From: JBDKTH01 sp964558295
GTDB taxonomy: Bacteria > Planctomycetota > Planctomycetia > Pirellulales > Thermoguttaceae
NCBI GenBank assembly: GCA_964558295.1
Contig: CAZLDQ010000072.1
Location: forward strand, 1 to 24,507
DNA length: 24,507 nt
Direction: 5' to 3'
Made by a program: the position numbers and the translations under genes. Positions 1-7,656 of the stretch are shown here, piece after piece. The notes under the pieces were generated by a model. The model searched no databases, had not been told where the DNA came from, and worked only from the letters and a program-made list of their open reading frames with translations. How positions within the stretch are numbered: the first letter of the stretch is position 1; each line of letters begins with the position of its first letter.

Positions 1-39
1 CGTACGCACGGTGGTGTGACAGGGACAGCCCGCGAGGGC

Positions 40-804
40 TTACCTATGTCGATTAGGGAAAAGGCGTCTTCCAACCCCGCGGCGTGCGAAACCAGCCGCC
101 CAGTCTGGAACGGGGCGCTTCTGTTGAGCCCAGGGCGGACGGCTGCTGATCTTGGGCGCGGGAGTCTCACTGGCCCCGCTGCCCTTTGTGGCGACGATTA
201 CAGTGAACAGTGACCGCCGCGAAGTCTTGAAACGTTGCTTGATCTCAAGCGGAAAACCCTGGACCACCTCGTCGAACCGAAGCGTGGTTCGCCAGCCAAT
301 GCGACGTGTCACAGGATCAAGCATATCAACCAGCGAAGCCAACCATTTCTTCTCGCTACGAAAGTGGTTGATGATCACGATCGTGCCGCCAGTCTTGGTA
401 ACGCGAAGCATCTCGCGCACGAGCTGTTCGGCGTCGGGAACGACGCTCACAATATGGAAGGCCATCACGTAATCAAACTGCTCATCAGGAAGATCCATGT
501 TGAGCGCATCCATCTGACGCAGCGTAATGTGATTCCACCCGTGCTCATCGACTTTCTCTTGGGCCTGCGCAAGCATCTCCGGCGCCAGGTCGATGCCGAG
601 CACGTCGACATTGGTCGGATAAGCGGCCAGCGACAAGCCGGTGCCGACGCCAACCTCCAAGACCTTGGCGTTTACCGGAATATTCAACGAACGGATCGTC
701 GAGCAGACGCGCGGGCCGAGCACATTGGTAAACACCCGTTCGTATAGGTGGGAGAACTCGTAGTAAATCTTGCCCTCATGCGAGAGAGCTTTGCGATGCG
801 CCAT
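40..804 (-). CDS. Class I SAM methyltransferase, probable phospholipid (PE) N-methyltransferase
   Basis: About 254 residues. The SAM-binding motif I, VLEVGVGTGLSL, is near residues 48-60. It is followed by the acidic strand-2 end GIDLAPEML and by MDALNMDLPDEQFDYVMAFHI as motifs II/III. This Rossmann layout matches the small soluble PmtA/UbiE-like methyltransferases. It is the last gene after psd and pssA, which make phosphatidylethanolamine, so the inferred role is stepwise methylation of PE toward phosphatidylcholine at the membrane surface. The sequence alone does not exclude another small acceptor. Two ATGs are adjacent (807 and 804). An AGGAGG lies only 2 nt before the first and 5 nt before the second, so 804 is preferred. 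The last 45-50 residues are rich in Pro, Ala and Arg and look like a disordered tail outside the fold. Confidence 0.75.
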   Translation of the reverse strand: MAHRKALSHEGKIYYEFSHLYERVFTNVLGPRVCSTIRSLNIPVNAKVLEVGVGTGLSLAAYPTNVDVLGIDLAPEMLAQAQEKVDEHGWNHITLRQMDALNMDLPDEQFDYVMAFHIVSVVPDAEQLVREMLRVTKTGGTIVIINHFRSEKKWLASLVDMLDPVTRRIGWRTTLRFDEVVQGFPLEIKQRFKTSRRSLFTVIVATKGSGASETPAPKISSRPPWAQQKRPVPDWAAGFARRGVGRRLFPNRHR

Positions 805-851
805 CATAACCTCCTACAATATGCTCACGCTCCATGGTGCTGCTCGCCATC

Positions 852-1721
852 CTACGGAGAGGGCGATGGCGATTCGGTGGTCGGTTGCGCGGCTTCACCG
901 GAACGATGCACAACAGCTCGCGTCCACACGGCTCGGATCGGCGCCCCCAACACGAAATACCCGAAAATCAGCGGCAAGGCCAACTCGTGCACGGCAAAGA
1001 TCACCACCATGGCAAAGATCAACTGGATGATATGCTGGAAGTTGCGCCGACCTCGGAACAACTGGTTGAACAGATGCGGATAACGGATCCGCGAAACCAT
1101 CAAACAGGCCACCGCCAACGTAATCAACGGCAAACCGATGTGAACCGCTGATATCAACATTTGGCCGATGGACTGGGTCATGGGCGACATGCCCTCCTCA
1201 GTCAATTCCCGCAGTTGTGGCATCACGATGGCAAACGAAGCCACCATGCCGGCGGCGGCAGGGGAAGGGAGGCCGCTGAAAAAATCATGCGAGTCCTGCT
1301 CGTCAGTTTCAACGTTGAATCGGGCTAATCGCAACAACGCACACAGAATATACAGCACGGCAATCACCCACAACAACCGCGGATGATAGGTCGCCGAAAG
1401 CTTGAGCATGATGAACGGTGGGGCTACACCGAAGGTGATCACGTCGCACAGGCTGTCCAACTGAGCCCCGAAGTTGCTCGTCTGCTTAGTGAGACGAGCG
1501 GTGTGCCCATCCAACATGTCGAAGACCATGCCCCCGAAGACTAGCAACGAAGCAACAAACAGCGAGTTTCCCTCGGTCGTTTCCGGGCCGACCTTGGCGG
1601 CAAAGGTGATAGCGCCAAACCCACAAACCGCGTTGCCCAACGTAATCAGCGTAGGCAACACGGGAAACCACTTCTGGCGTTTGGGAACCTTCAATCGGGG
1701 AAGGCGGCGAAGTTTCATCAT
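852..1721 (-). CDS. pssA: CDP-diacylglycerol--serine O-phosphatidyltransferase
   Basis: 289 residues, an integral membrane enzyme joining CDP-diacylglycerol and L-serine to phosphatidylserine. The complete CDP-alcohol phosphotransferase signature DGx2ARx8Gx3Dx3D is visible as DGHTAR...NFGAQLDSLCD near residues 70-92. The N-terminal part has the family pattern of a basic stretch followed by LPTLITLGNAVCGFGAI. Several hydrophobic segments follow. The C-terminus ends in a Pro/Ser/Glu tail. The start ATG overlaps the psd stop as ATGA, so the two genes are translationally coupled. A second in-frame ATG directly follows at 1718. The product feeds Psd, and the methyltransferase gene follows 47 nt downstream. 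Confidence 0.93.
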   Translation of the reverse strand: MMKLRRLPRLKVPKRQKWFPVLPTLITLGNAVCGFGAITFAAKVGPETTEGNSLFVASLLVFGGMVFDMLDGHTARLTKQTSNFGAQLDSLCDVITFGVAPPFIMLKLSATYHPRLLWVIAVLYILCALLRLARFNVETDEQDSHDFFSGLPSPAAAGMVASFAIVMPQLRELTEEGMSPMTQSIGQMLISAVHIGLPLITLAVACLMVSRIRYPHLFNQLFRGRRNFQHIIQLIFAMVVIFAVHELALPLIFGYFVLGAPIRAVWTRAVVHRSGEAAQPTTESPSPSP

Positions 1722-2737
1722 GTAGGCCTCGGACCGGCATCAAAACGTGCCACAATCGTCGTTCCTGCACATACCTTCTGTCCAAGCTGAACGATCACTT
1801 CGAGTCCCGGTTCGCGCGGCAACACAAGCTCCGTGCGGGAACCAAGCTTGATCATGCCAAAACGCTCCCCCCTCGCCAACTCATCGCCCGGCTTAAGCAG
1901 ACAAACGATCCGCCGGGCGATTGCTCCTGCGATCTGACGCACAATCATCCTCCGAAAGGGCGGCTGACTCTCTTCTAAACGCACAGCCAACTGTTCGTTT
2001 TCCCGGGCCGAGGCTGGCAACAGGGCGTTAAGGAACTTGCCCGGTCGATAGCTCAAACCAATGACCCGAGCCCCCACCGGAGAACGGTTTGAATGGACGT
2101 TGAACACAGAGAGAAAGATGCCGATTAACACAGCCGGCCCCTGGATAAATTCGTCGTATGGGATCTCCTCAATCGTTACCACACGTCCGTCCGCTGGCGA
2201 AACCACCAAGCCTGGCCCTGTCGGGGGAGTGCGCCGTGGGTTACGGAAGAATGAGATGATGAACACAGCCAACGCCAAAGGAAGAAATGCCACGGGCCAG
2301 TAGACAAAACTGAGCCCAAAAGCCAAGGCGAAAAACAACCCAGAAAGTAACAGCAACTCGGCCAGCCCCTCCCGGGCGAATGGAAGATGATCGCGCCATG
2401 TGAACGGATCATCCTCTTTGGCCCAATGACAGGTGGTCTGGGTGACGTAGAATTTCAAATCGCGAGGATCGAGAACCTCATGCGGCCACCCTTTGGGCTC
2501 GCCTCGCCGCAACTGCCGCATCCGTTCGACATACCGCCCTCGAAAGGTCTTCAGATACCAGCGACGGCAACGTCCCCAGGCAAGTTCCACCCGCATGCAA
2601 AACCCGCTTCCCGGTTGAATGGAAGTCAGTTTCGGGTCCATCGGCTCAAGGCCGAGTCGCTCGGTGATGCCACTCACGGAAGTCGCTGTCTGCGATTCGA
2701 TTGTCTGATGATAAGGTTCGACCGGCACGTGATCCAC
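1718..2737 (-). CDS. psd: Phosphatidylserine decarboxylase proenzyme with long N-terminal extension
   Basis: 339 residues. Decarboxylates phosphatidylserine to phosphatidylethanolamine. The C-terminal ~220 residues are a standard short (PSD-A type) enzyme: two membrane segments about 127-165, FFRNPRRTPP, SPADGRV (180-186), FLSVFNVHSNRSPVGA (208-223), and GMIKLGSRTEL, in which the self-cleavage producing the pyruvoyl group is expected between Gly299 and Ser300. About 120 residues precede this, including a basic stretch RRWYLKTFRGRYVERMRQLR and HEVLDPRDLKFY, which is not part of the usual enzyme. The start is GTG, with GAGGTG a suitable distance upstream. It is the first gene of a psd-pssA-methyltransferase operon. 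Confidence 0.92.
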   Translation of the reverse strand: MDHVPVEPYHQTIESQTATSVSGITERLGLEPMDPKLTSIQPGSGFCMRVELAWGRCRRWYLKTFRGRYVERMRQLRRGEPKGWPHEVLDPRDLKFYVTQTTCHWAKEDDPFTWRDHLPFAREGLAELLLLSGLFFALAFGLSFVYWPVAFLPLALAVFIISFFRNPRRTPPTGPGLVVSPADGRVVTIEEIPYDEFIQGPAVLIGIFLSVFNVHSNRSPVGARVIGLSYRPGKFLNALLPASARENEQLAVRLEESQPPFRRMIVRQIAGAIARRIVCLLKPGDELARGERFGMIKLGSRTELVLPREPGLEVIVQLGQKVCAGTTIVARFDAGPRPT

Positions 2738-2957
2738 TACACCACCTCAGAATCTGTTACCCCCCCCACGGACACGTCAATCGCCCGGCCATCTCCACTG
2801 CTTTGTATTCGTGCGCGAATCAGGAGGGCTATTTTACCCCACGCTCCATCTGCTCACTATAGACGACAAGATATTAGCCTTCCCCCCACTGCGGAAGCAA
2901 GAGGTTCCACTCTTTACCAAAGGCCCCAAACACTGCGGATGAATCGCTTGATAACAA

Positions 2958-2975
2958 ACCACCAGATCTGGTGGT
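2958..2975. promoter_or_regulatory. 18-bp perfect palindrome, candidate operator
   Basis: ACCACCAGATCTGGTGGT is identical to its reverse complement over all 18 positions, with no spacer. It lies 134 nt before the rpiB start, ends 4 nt before the candidate rpiB -35 hexamer, and is about 220 nt before the psd start. With no loop it is better explained as a site for a dimeric DNA-binding protein than as an RNA hairpin. The regulator is unknown. Function is inferred. Confidence 0.5.
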
Positions 2976-2979
2976 CCCG

Positions 2980-3008
2980 TTGCGATAAACCTCACTGGGG
3001 ACTACACT
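2980..3008 (+). promoter_or_regulatory. Candidate sigma70-type promoter of rpiB
   Basis: TTGCGA (2980-2985), a 17-nt spacer, then TACACT (3003-3008). Each hexamer matches 4 of 6 consensus positions. The predicted transcript start near 3015 would leave a leader of about 95 nt. The palindrome at 2958-2975 would be centred near -48. Sequence match only. Confidence 0.35.
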
Positions 3009-3109
3009 TAGTTTTACAACGCCTTAGACACACAGACCCCTCAATCATCAATTCTAAGCGATCGACGGCGGGCTCGGCAACCGGCCGCAGCTAGAAAGGA
3101 CATGACGCA

Positions 3110-3562
3110 ATGCGAATTGTGGTCGGAAGCGATCATCGGGGCTGCACGATGCGGACTCAGATCGTTGAATTGCTCAAACGGCTCGGCCAAGAAGTTGTCG
3201 ATGTAGGGACGAACGAGTCGGGCAGCGTCGACTACCCGGACATCGCTGCCTTAGTGGCACGCCCCGTTAGCGATGGCAAAATGGATCGAGGAATTCTCAT
3301 CTGCGGGACGGGATTAGGGATGGCGATCGTTGCCAACAAGTTTCCTGGAGTCCGAGCGGCCCCCTGTCACGATGACCTGACCGCCGAATTGTGCCGCCGT
3401 CACAACGATGCCAATGTTTTGTGCCTTTCGGGGAACATACTCGGAGAACAACTCGTCGGTCGCCTCGTAGAAATCTGGTTGAATACCAGTTTTGAAGGGG
3501 GGCGGCACGCAGTGCGGGTTCAAAAAATCTGCGACATCGAACACCAGAACGGTCGTGCCTGA
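3110..3562 (+). CDS. rpiB: Ribose-5-phosphate isomerase B (RpiB/LacA family)
   Basis: 150 residues, the usual family length. Interconverts ribose 5-phosphate and ribulose 5-phosphate in the cytosolic pentose phosphate pathway. The N-terminus MRIVVGSDHRG is the phosphate/substrate-binding start. DYPD (near 42-45) and CGTGLGMAIVANK (near 65-77, holding the catalytic Cys) are intact. The C-terminal signature RHNDANVLCLSG and FEGGRHAVRV are also present. ATG at 3110 follows AAAGGA (3095-3100) at 9 nt. An ATG at 3102 is in another frame. RpiB rather than an allose or galactose 6-phosphate isomerase is favoured because no sugar operon surrounds it, but the substrate cannot be read from sequence. 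Confidence 0.93.
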   Translation: MRIVVGSDHRGCTMRTQIVELLKRLGQEVVDVGTNESGSVDYPDIAALVARPVSDGKMDRGILICGTGLGMAIVANKFPGVRAAPCHDDLTAELCRRHNDANVLCLSGNILGEQLVGRLVEIWLNTSFEGGRHAVRVQKICDIEHQNGRA

Positions 3563-3888
3563 AAGAGCCGCAAATTCTGCTTAGTCGGCAATGTCACCGC
3601 CGTGTCGTTCGTTGGTGTCTCGGCTGTACGGAATTGGTAGGGCCAGTCTTTCGTCTCGCCAAATACGGCAAACGGTGAACTCTCTCGGTCCGGATTCATC
3701 CCACTTCTCGGTGGTGTTACTCGGTCGCAATGGCATCCTCTCGTTCTTCCAAGGAGTGATCGCTTGAAGTCGCAGGAGGCTCTTGCCTTTGCCTTTGCCG
3801 CGCTCTATAGTGGCCCCAATTCTGGGCGATTCTCTCGCGGGACAAATTGTAATGCCGTTGACCTTAAGAAAAGAGAAAGGGACGCCTC
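3563..3888. other. Intergenic region between rpiB and the MFS gene
   Basis: 326 bases. No gene with a recognisable product. It carries the best promoter-like sequence in the window (3783-3811), a short GCCTTT direct repeat within it, and AGAAAGG before the GTG start of the transporter. A 112-codon minus-strand frame crosses it (3581-3919) but overlaps the transporter start and is not called. Confidence 0.55.
3783..3811 (+). promoter_or_regulatory. Candidate sigma70-type promoter of the MFS gene
   Basis: TTGCCT (3783-3788, 4 of 6 consensus), an exact 17-nt spacer, then TATAGT (3806-3811, 5 of 6). A transcript would start near 3818 and give a leader of about 70 nt before the GTG at 3889. This suggests the MFS gene is transcribed separately from rpiB. 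Confidence 0.5.
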
Positions 3889-5286
3889 GTGTCCAAGATC
3901 GAATTGCCAAACGAACCATCGGGTAACAGCGACAAGCGACTCACGGTTGCGCAATGGGTTGTGCTGTTGGCGGCCTTCCTCGGGTGGATGTTCGATGGCG
4001 TGGAAATCGGCCTCTTTCCATTGGTCGTGCGTCCCGCACTGCAAAGTCTCGGGATGACGGATGACGCGCAGATCGGTCAATGGAACAGTGTTGTGGTCGC
4101 GGCGTTCCTGTTGGGGGCCGCAGGCGGCGGCATTGTCTTTGGCTGGCTGGGAGACAAAATCGGCCGCGTACGTTCGATGGTGCTGAGCATCCTGATCTAC
4201 TCCCTTTTCACCGGGGCCTGTGCTCTCGCTACACAGCCCTGGCATTTGGGGGTTTTCCGATTTCTGGCCTCGCTAGGTATGGGAGGAGAATGGTCTCTAG
4301 CGGTTGCCTTAGTCATGGAGTGTTGGCCGGAAAAACACAGGCCGAAGCTTGCCGGAGCGATTGGGGCCGCCGCCAACTTTGGTTTTCTCTTCATCGCACT
4401 GGTCGCGATGGGCAAAAGCGTCACCCCCGACGCTTGGCGATGGATTATGCTGGTCGGGGCTACGCCGGCCGTATTGGCCTTGGCGATCATCATGTTCGTG
4501 CCCGAGTCGGAACGCTGGAAAGAGTCCGTGAAGAAAGGCCCCACCAAACCGCTGAAGGAAATCTTTGCGCCAGGGCTGCGAAAGGCAACGCTTCTGGCCA
4601 TCGTTTTCTCCGGTATTCCCTTGATTGGAACTTGGGCCGCAGTGTCAGGGTGGACGCCACTCTGGGTGGACCAACTCCGGCAGGCAGAACTTGCACGACC
4701 TCATCTCAACGAATCGCAACTGCAGGAACTGGCAAAGGCTGAAACGCCGGACCAGCGAAAGGCTGTCCTCCAAAACGCCTTGACCAGAGAGCAGTGGAAG
4801 GCGGTCACCAAAGAGGCGGCGGCAGCGAAGGCCTCCCTACAGGTCGTGCTGGCAATCGGGGCAATCCTTGGGTGTTTCATTGCGCCCGTGATCGGTGGCA
4901 TCTGGGGTCGACGTCCGGTCTACTTTGGGCTTTGTTTGACCTCGCTGTTGTCTTGCGGCTATCTGTATCGTTTCCATCACGCCTTTGATTACTGGTTCCT
5001 GCTGTGGGCAGGAATTGCGGGAGCGGTAACAGCAGCCTTCTATGGATGGTTGCCCCTTTACCTCCCCGAGCTTTTCCCCACTCGCGTACGTGCAACTGGC
5101 CAAGGCTTGAGTTTCAACTTCGGCCGCATCTTGGCCTCTGTGGCAACGCTTTATATGGGGCAATTGGTTAGTGCTCTAGGCGGTGACTATGCTCTCGCCA
5201 GTGCAAACATTACCCTGGTGTACATCGCCGGCATGTTCTTGATCTGGTTGGCTCCGGAGACCAAGGGCAAGCCGTTACCCGAGTAA
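3889..5286 (+). CDS. Major facilitator superfamily transporter (sugar/acid porter-like)
   Basis: 465 residues, inner-membrane secondary transporter. TM1 contains GWMFDGVEIGLFP. The family loop motif appears as GWLGDKIGRVRSM (85-97), and RFLASLGMGGEWSLAVALVMECWP (about 124-147) matches the GxGGE...E pattern of sugar and aromatic-acid porters. The second half has GGIWGRRPVYFG, LPLYLPELFPTRVRATGQG and a typical PETKGKPLPE tail. Residues about 260-318, between TM7 and TM8, form a long charged, probably helical insertion rich in Glu, Gln, Lys and Ala, longer than the usual short loop. The start is GTG with AGAAAGG 8 nt before it. The substrate is unknown; the neighbouring genes do not identify it. 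Confidence 0.87.
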   Translation: MSKIELPNEPSGNSDKRLTVAQWVVLLAAFLGWMFDGVEIGLFPLVVRPALQSLGMTDDAQIGQWNSVVVAAFLLGAAGGGIVFGWLGDKIGRVRSMVLSILIYSLFTGACALATQPWHLGVFRFLASLGMGGEWSLAVALVMECWPEKHRPKLAGAIGAAANFGFLFIALVAMGKSVTPDAWRWIMLVGATPAVLALAIIMFVPESERWKESVKKGPTKPLKEIFAPGLRKATLLAIVFSGIPLIGTWAAVSGWTPLWVDQLRQAELARPHLNESQLQELAKAETPDQRKAVLQNALTREQWKAVTKEAAAAKASLQVVLAIGAILGCFIAPVIGGIWGRRPVYFGLCLTSLLSCGYLYRFHHAFDYWFLLWAGIAGAVTAAFYGWLPLYLPELFPTRVRATGQGLSFNFGRILASVATLYMGQLVSALGGDYALASANITLVYIAGMFLIWLAPETKGKPLPE

Positions 5287-5312
5287 GATACAATCTGAAG
5301 GACGCTCTTCTC

Positions 5313-6320
5313 ATGGCGGCAACAAACGGCTGGTATTATGCAGACGGCTCGCAGTCGATCGGCCCAGTCTCACTGGAACAGTTGGTAGTCCGCTTGCGGC
5401 AGACCGGAGGATTGGATACTTATGTGTTTGGCCCCGGCTTGGCCGATTGGACAGAAGCCCGCCATGTGGGCGAAGTGGCCAAGGCATTTGCTGGAGGCGG
5501 TTCGCTGCCGCATCCCCCGCCGCGTCGCCGTGCCGACGAAATCGACTACGAAATCTTCGGTGAAGAAATGCAATATGTCGAGGTCACTCTCGACCCGAAC
5601 GAAACGGTGATTGCGGAGGCCGGGGCCATGATGTATATGACCCCGCAGATCAACATGCAGACCGTTTTCGGTGATCCTTCGACCGAACAGACGGGCTTCT
5701 TCGGAAAGGTCATGTCCGCCGGCAAACGCCTCCTGACCGGCGAGTCGCTTTTCATGACCACCTTCACCAACATCGGCGTCGGCCGGGAAAAGGTCGCCTT
5801 TGCCTCGCCCTATCCGGGTAAAGTTGTCCCTGTCCACCTTGATCAGTTCGACGGGGAACTGATTTGCCAAAAGGATTCCTTCCTTTGTGCGGCAAAGGGG
5901 GTTCAGATCGGGATCGCCTTCCAGAAACGATTCGGCGTAGGACTCTTCGGCGGGGAAGGTTTCATTATGCAGCGGTTAACCGGGGATGGAATCGCGCTGA
6001 TTCATGCCGGGGGCACGCTCATGCGCCGAAAACTGGAGGTTGGGGAGATGCTCAAGCTCGACACGGGTTGTCTGGTAGCTCTGACGCGAACGGTTGACTA
6101 CGACATTCAGTTTGTCGGCGGAATCAAAAACACGCTGTTTGGGGGTGAAGGACTCTTCTTCGCCACGCTCACAGGTCCCGGCGAGGTCTGGTGCCAGTCT
6201 CTTCCCTTCTCCCGACTCGCTGGCCGAATCTTGGCCGCGACGCCACAATGTGGCGGCTCGAAAGGGGAAGGCTCCATCCTCGGAGGTCTGGGCAGTCTCC
6301 TCGATGGCGACAACCGTTGA
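5313..6320 (+). CDS. GYF_2 domain fused to AIM24/TIGR00266 domain protein
   Basis: 335 residues. Residues about 3-52 (GWYYADGSQSIGPVSLEQL...FGPGLADWTEA) match the GYF_2 (DUF4339) fold with its GWYY...G P...L...W pattern. After a basic linker, residues about 72-310 match the AIM24/TIGR00266 family: YEIFGEEMQYVEVTL, VIAEAGAMMYMTPQI, GFFGKVMSAGKRLLTGESLFMT, and GLFGGEGFIMQRLTGDG. A glycine-rich tail follows. No signal peptide is seen, so it is probably cytosolic or membrane-associated. The biochemical role of bacterial AIM24 proteins is not established. GYF-type domains usually bind proline-rich peptides, so a scaffold role is a guess. GAAGGA precedes the ATG by 10 nt; the gene is 26 nt after the transporter. 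Confidence 0.88.
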   Translation: MAATNGWYYADGSQSIGPVSLEQLVVRLRQTGGLDTYVFGPGLADWTEARHVGEVAKAFAGGGSLPHPPPRRRADEIDYEIFGEEMQYVEVTLDPNETVIAEAGAMMYMTPQINMQTVFGDPSTEQTGFFGKVMSAGKRLLTGESLFMTTFTNIGVGREKVAFASPYPGKVVPVHLDQFDGELICQKDSFLCAAKGVQIGIAFQKRFGVGLFGGEGFIMQRLTGDGIALIHAGGTLMRRKLEVGEMLKLDTGCLVALTRTVDYDIQFVGGIKNTLFGGEGLFFATLTGPGEVWCQSLPFSRLAGRILAATPQCGGSKGEGSILGGLGSLLDGDNR

Positions 6321-6439
6321 TCGCGCTGGGCCTGATCGGGAGGAAAGAAGGCTGGACTTGGTCGCACGTTTGTGGCAAAGTGAGAGAAATGCCACGACTG
6401 CAGCGAGAAACAGATCTACTCACCGAGGAGTAAACTACC

Positions 6440-7147
6440 ATGGTTCAAATGCGTCCCCTGACCGTCCTGTTGCTCGTTTCGTGGGGAGTCTTTTCGACCA
6501 CCCAGTTGCTCTGCGCAGAAGAGCCCAACGCCAAGCCGGCCGCGGATAATCCTTATCAGTGGAAAAGTCTCTTCGACGGCAAGTCGCTCGATGGTTGGAA
6601 AGTCCCGTCCTTTGGCGGAGAAGGAACCGTAGAGGTCAAAGACGGCGCCATCGTCCTCGGGCTGGGCGAGTCGATGACCGGCGTGGCCTGGGCAGGCGAG
6701 GAACTGCCTAAGGTCAATTACGAGGTGAGCCTCGAAGGAATGCGGACCAAAGGGGTCGACTTTTTTTGTACCACGACCTTCCCGGTGAACGATACGTGGT
6801 GCAGTTTCGTGGTCGGCGGCTGGGGAGGAACCGTGGTTGGTCTGTCAAGCGTAGACTCCTTCGATGCGTCCGAAAACCATACCGGAACATTCACAGCATT
6901 CAAAGACAACCAGTGGTATCGGATTCGCATTTGCGTCACACAGGACAAGATTCAGGCCTGGATTGACGACGAGAAGAAGGTCGACTTGGCCTATAAGAAC
7001 CATAGAATTTCGATCCGGTTCGAGTGCGATCCCTGCAAGCCATTCGGCATTAGTTCCTGGTGCACCGAGGGGCGAATTCGCAACATCCGCATCCGCAAGT
7101 TGACAGCGGAGGAAATCGCCAAAGCCGCAGCGACCGAGGAGATGTGA
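6440..7147 (+). CDS. Secreted DUF1080 (3-keto-disaccharide hydrolase-like) protein
   Basis: 235 residues. A signal peptide is clear (MVQMRPLTVLLLVSWGVFST...LCAEE). The mature protein starts with the DUF1080 hallmark W-K-S-LFDGKSLDGWK, followed by the beta-sandwich pattern GTVEVKDGAIVLG, YEVSLEGMR, WYRIRICV and KIQAWIDDEKKVD, ending in IRNIRIRKLTAEE. The family is related to concanavalin-like lectin/glucanase folds and is abundant in planctomycetes; some members act on 3-keto-glycosides, but no catalytic claim can be made here. Six cysteines in the mature part (FFC, TWC, ICV, ECDPC, WCTE) could form disulfides outside the cytoplasm. GAGGAG lies about 10 nt before the ATG. Confidence 0.85.
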   Translation: MVQMRPLTVLLLVSWGVFSTTQLLCAEEPNAKPAADNPYQWKSLFDGKSLDGWKVPSFGGEGTVEVKDGAIVLGLGESMTGVAWAGEELPKVNYEVSLEGMRTKGVDFFCTTTFPVNDTWCSFVVGGWGGTVVGLSSVDSFDASENHTGTFTAFKDNQWYRIRICVTQDKIQAWIDDEKKVDLAYKNHRISIRFECDPCKPFGISSWCTEGRIRNIRIRKLTAEEIAKAAATEEM

Positions 7148-7148
7148 T

Positions 7149-7568
7149 TTGGCCAAATCGAACGCCCCGAGCATAGAGTCGACGATAGCCCCTTGGATGA
7201 AATACCTGCTCCGCTTTGCTGGGTGTTTCAATCTCTTAGCGGGAGCAGGCATGATAAGCCTGTACCATGAAGGATACAAGCTCCTGGGAGTACCCAAGCC
7301 AGAATTGGTGCTACCCGTTCAGGTCATGGGGGTCCTGGTGGCCCTGTTTGGCGTGGGATATCACTTGGTGGCTTCCAACCCAGTCGAAAACCGCCATATC
7401 CTCCTGCTGGGCTTTTTGAGCAAGGCGCTCAGTTCGGTGTTGGCCGTCTGGTATGTGCCGTTTGGGCCACTCCCGTGGTGGTTCGTCCTCATCGTTTTTT
7501 TTGCCGACATGATCTATTTGCCGCCATTCTACGTAATCCTCCGGCGGATTTATCCACTTGCCCACTAG
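7149..7568 (+). CDS. Small four-helix membrane protein of unknown function
   Basis: 139 residues with four hydrophobic segments, roughly 18-38, 52-75, 83-101 and 108-130. No named family is recognised. The start is TTG, 1 nt after the stop of the DUF1080 gene. GAGGAG inside the end of that gene (7137-7142) is spaced 6 nt from the TTG, so translation is probably coupled. The nearest in-frame ATG (7197) would leave only a short N-terminus before the first helix and has no ribosome binding site. The coupling suggests a shared role with the secreted protein, but none can be named. Confidence 0.72.
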   Translation: MAKSNAPSIESTIAPWMKYLLRFAGCFNLLAGAGMISLYHEGYKLLGVPKPELVLPVQVMGVLVALFGVGYHLVASNPVENRHILLLGFLSKALSSVLAVWYVPFGPLPWWFVLIVFFADMIYLPPFYVILRRIYPLAH

Positions 7569-7656
7569 CTCCCTGGCGTCCCCTCCCCCGGCGATTACAA
7601 GGTTCCGCTTGCCTCATCGCGGGCCTCTTGAACACGCAGATCCGCCCCGAGTCGTC

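Larger units (their letters stand above)
2738..3109. other. Intergenic region between divergent psd and rpiB
   Basis: 372 bases with no convincing gene. It must hold promoters for both the leftward lipid operon and rightward rpiB. It contains a perfect 18-bp palindrome (2958-2975) and a promoter-like pair for rpiB (2980-3008), listed separately. A run of eight Cs lies at about 2760-2767. No clear promoter could be assigned to psd; TATAGT and TAAAAT hexamers on the minus strand lack a good -35 partner. Confidence 0.6.

Noticed and set aside
2387..3094. 235-codon plus-strand frame covering the psd start and the psd/rpiB spacer
   Set aside because: Low-complexity translation, overlaps the psd coding region, and would run through the palindrome and promoter region.
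3581..3919. 112-codon minus-strand frame in the rpiB-MFS spacer
   Set aside because: Partly fluent translation, but overlaps the MFS start and has no clear ribosome binding site or known family. A remnant gene cannot be fully excluded.
3764..4057. 97-codon plus frame starting TTG after AAGGAG
   Set aside because: Has a ribosome-binding-like sequence, but overlaps about 170 nt of the MFS gene in another frame, and the candidate MFS promoter lies inside it.
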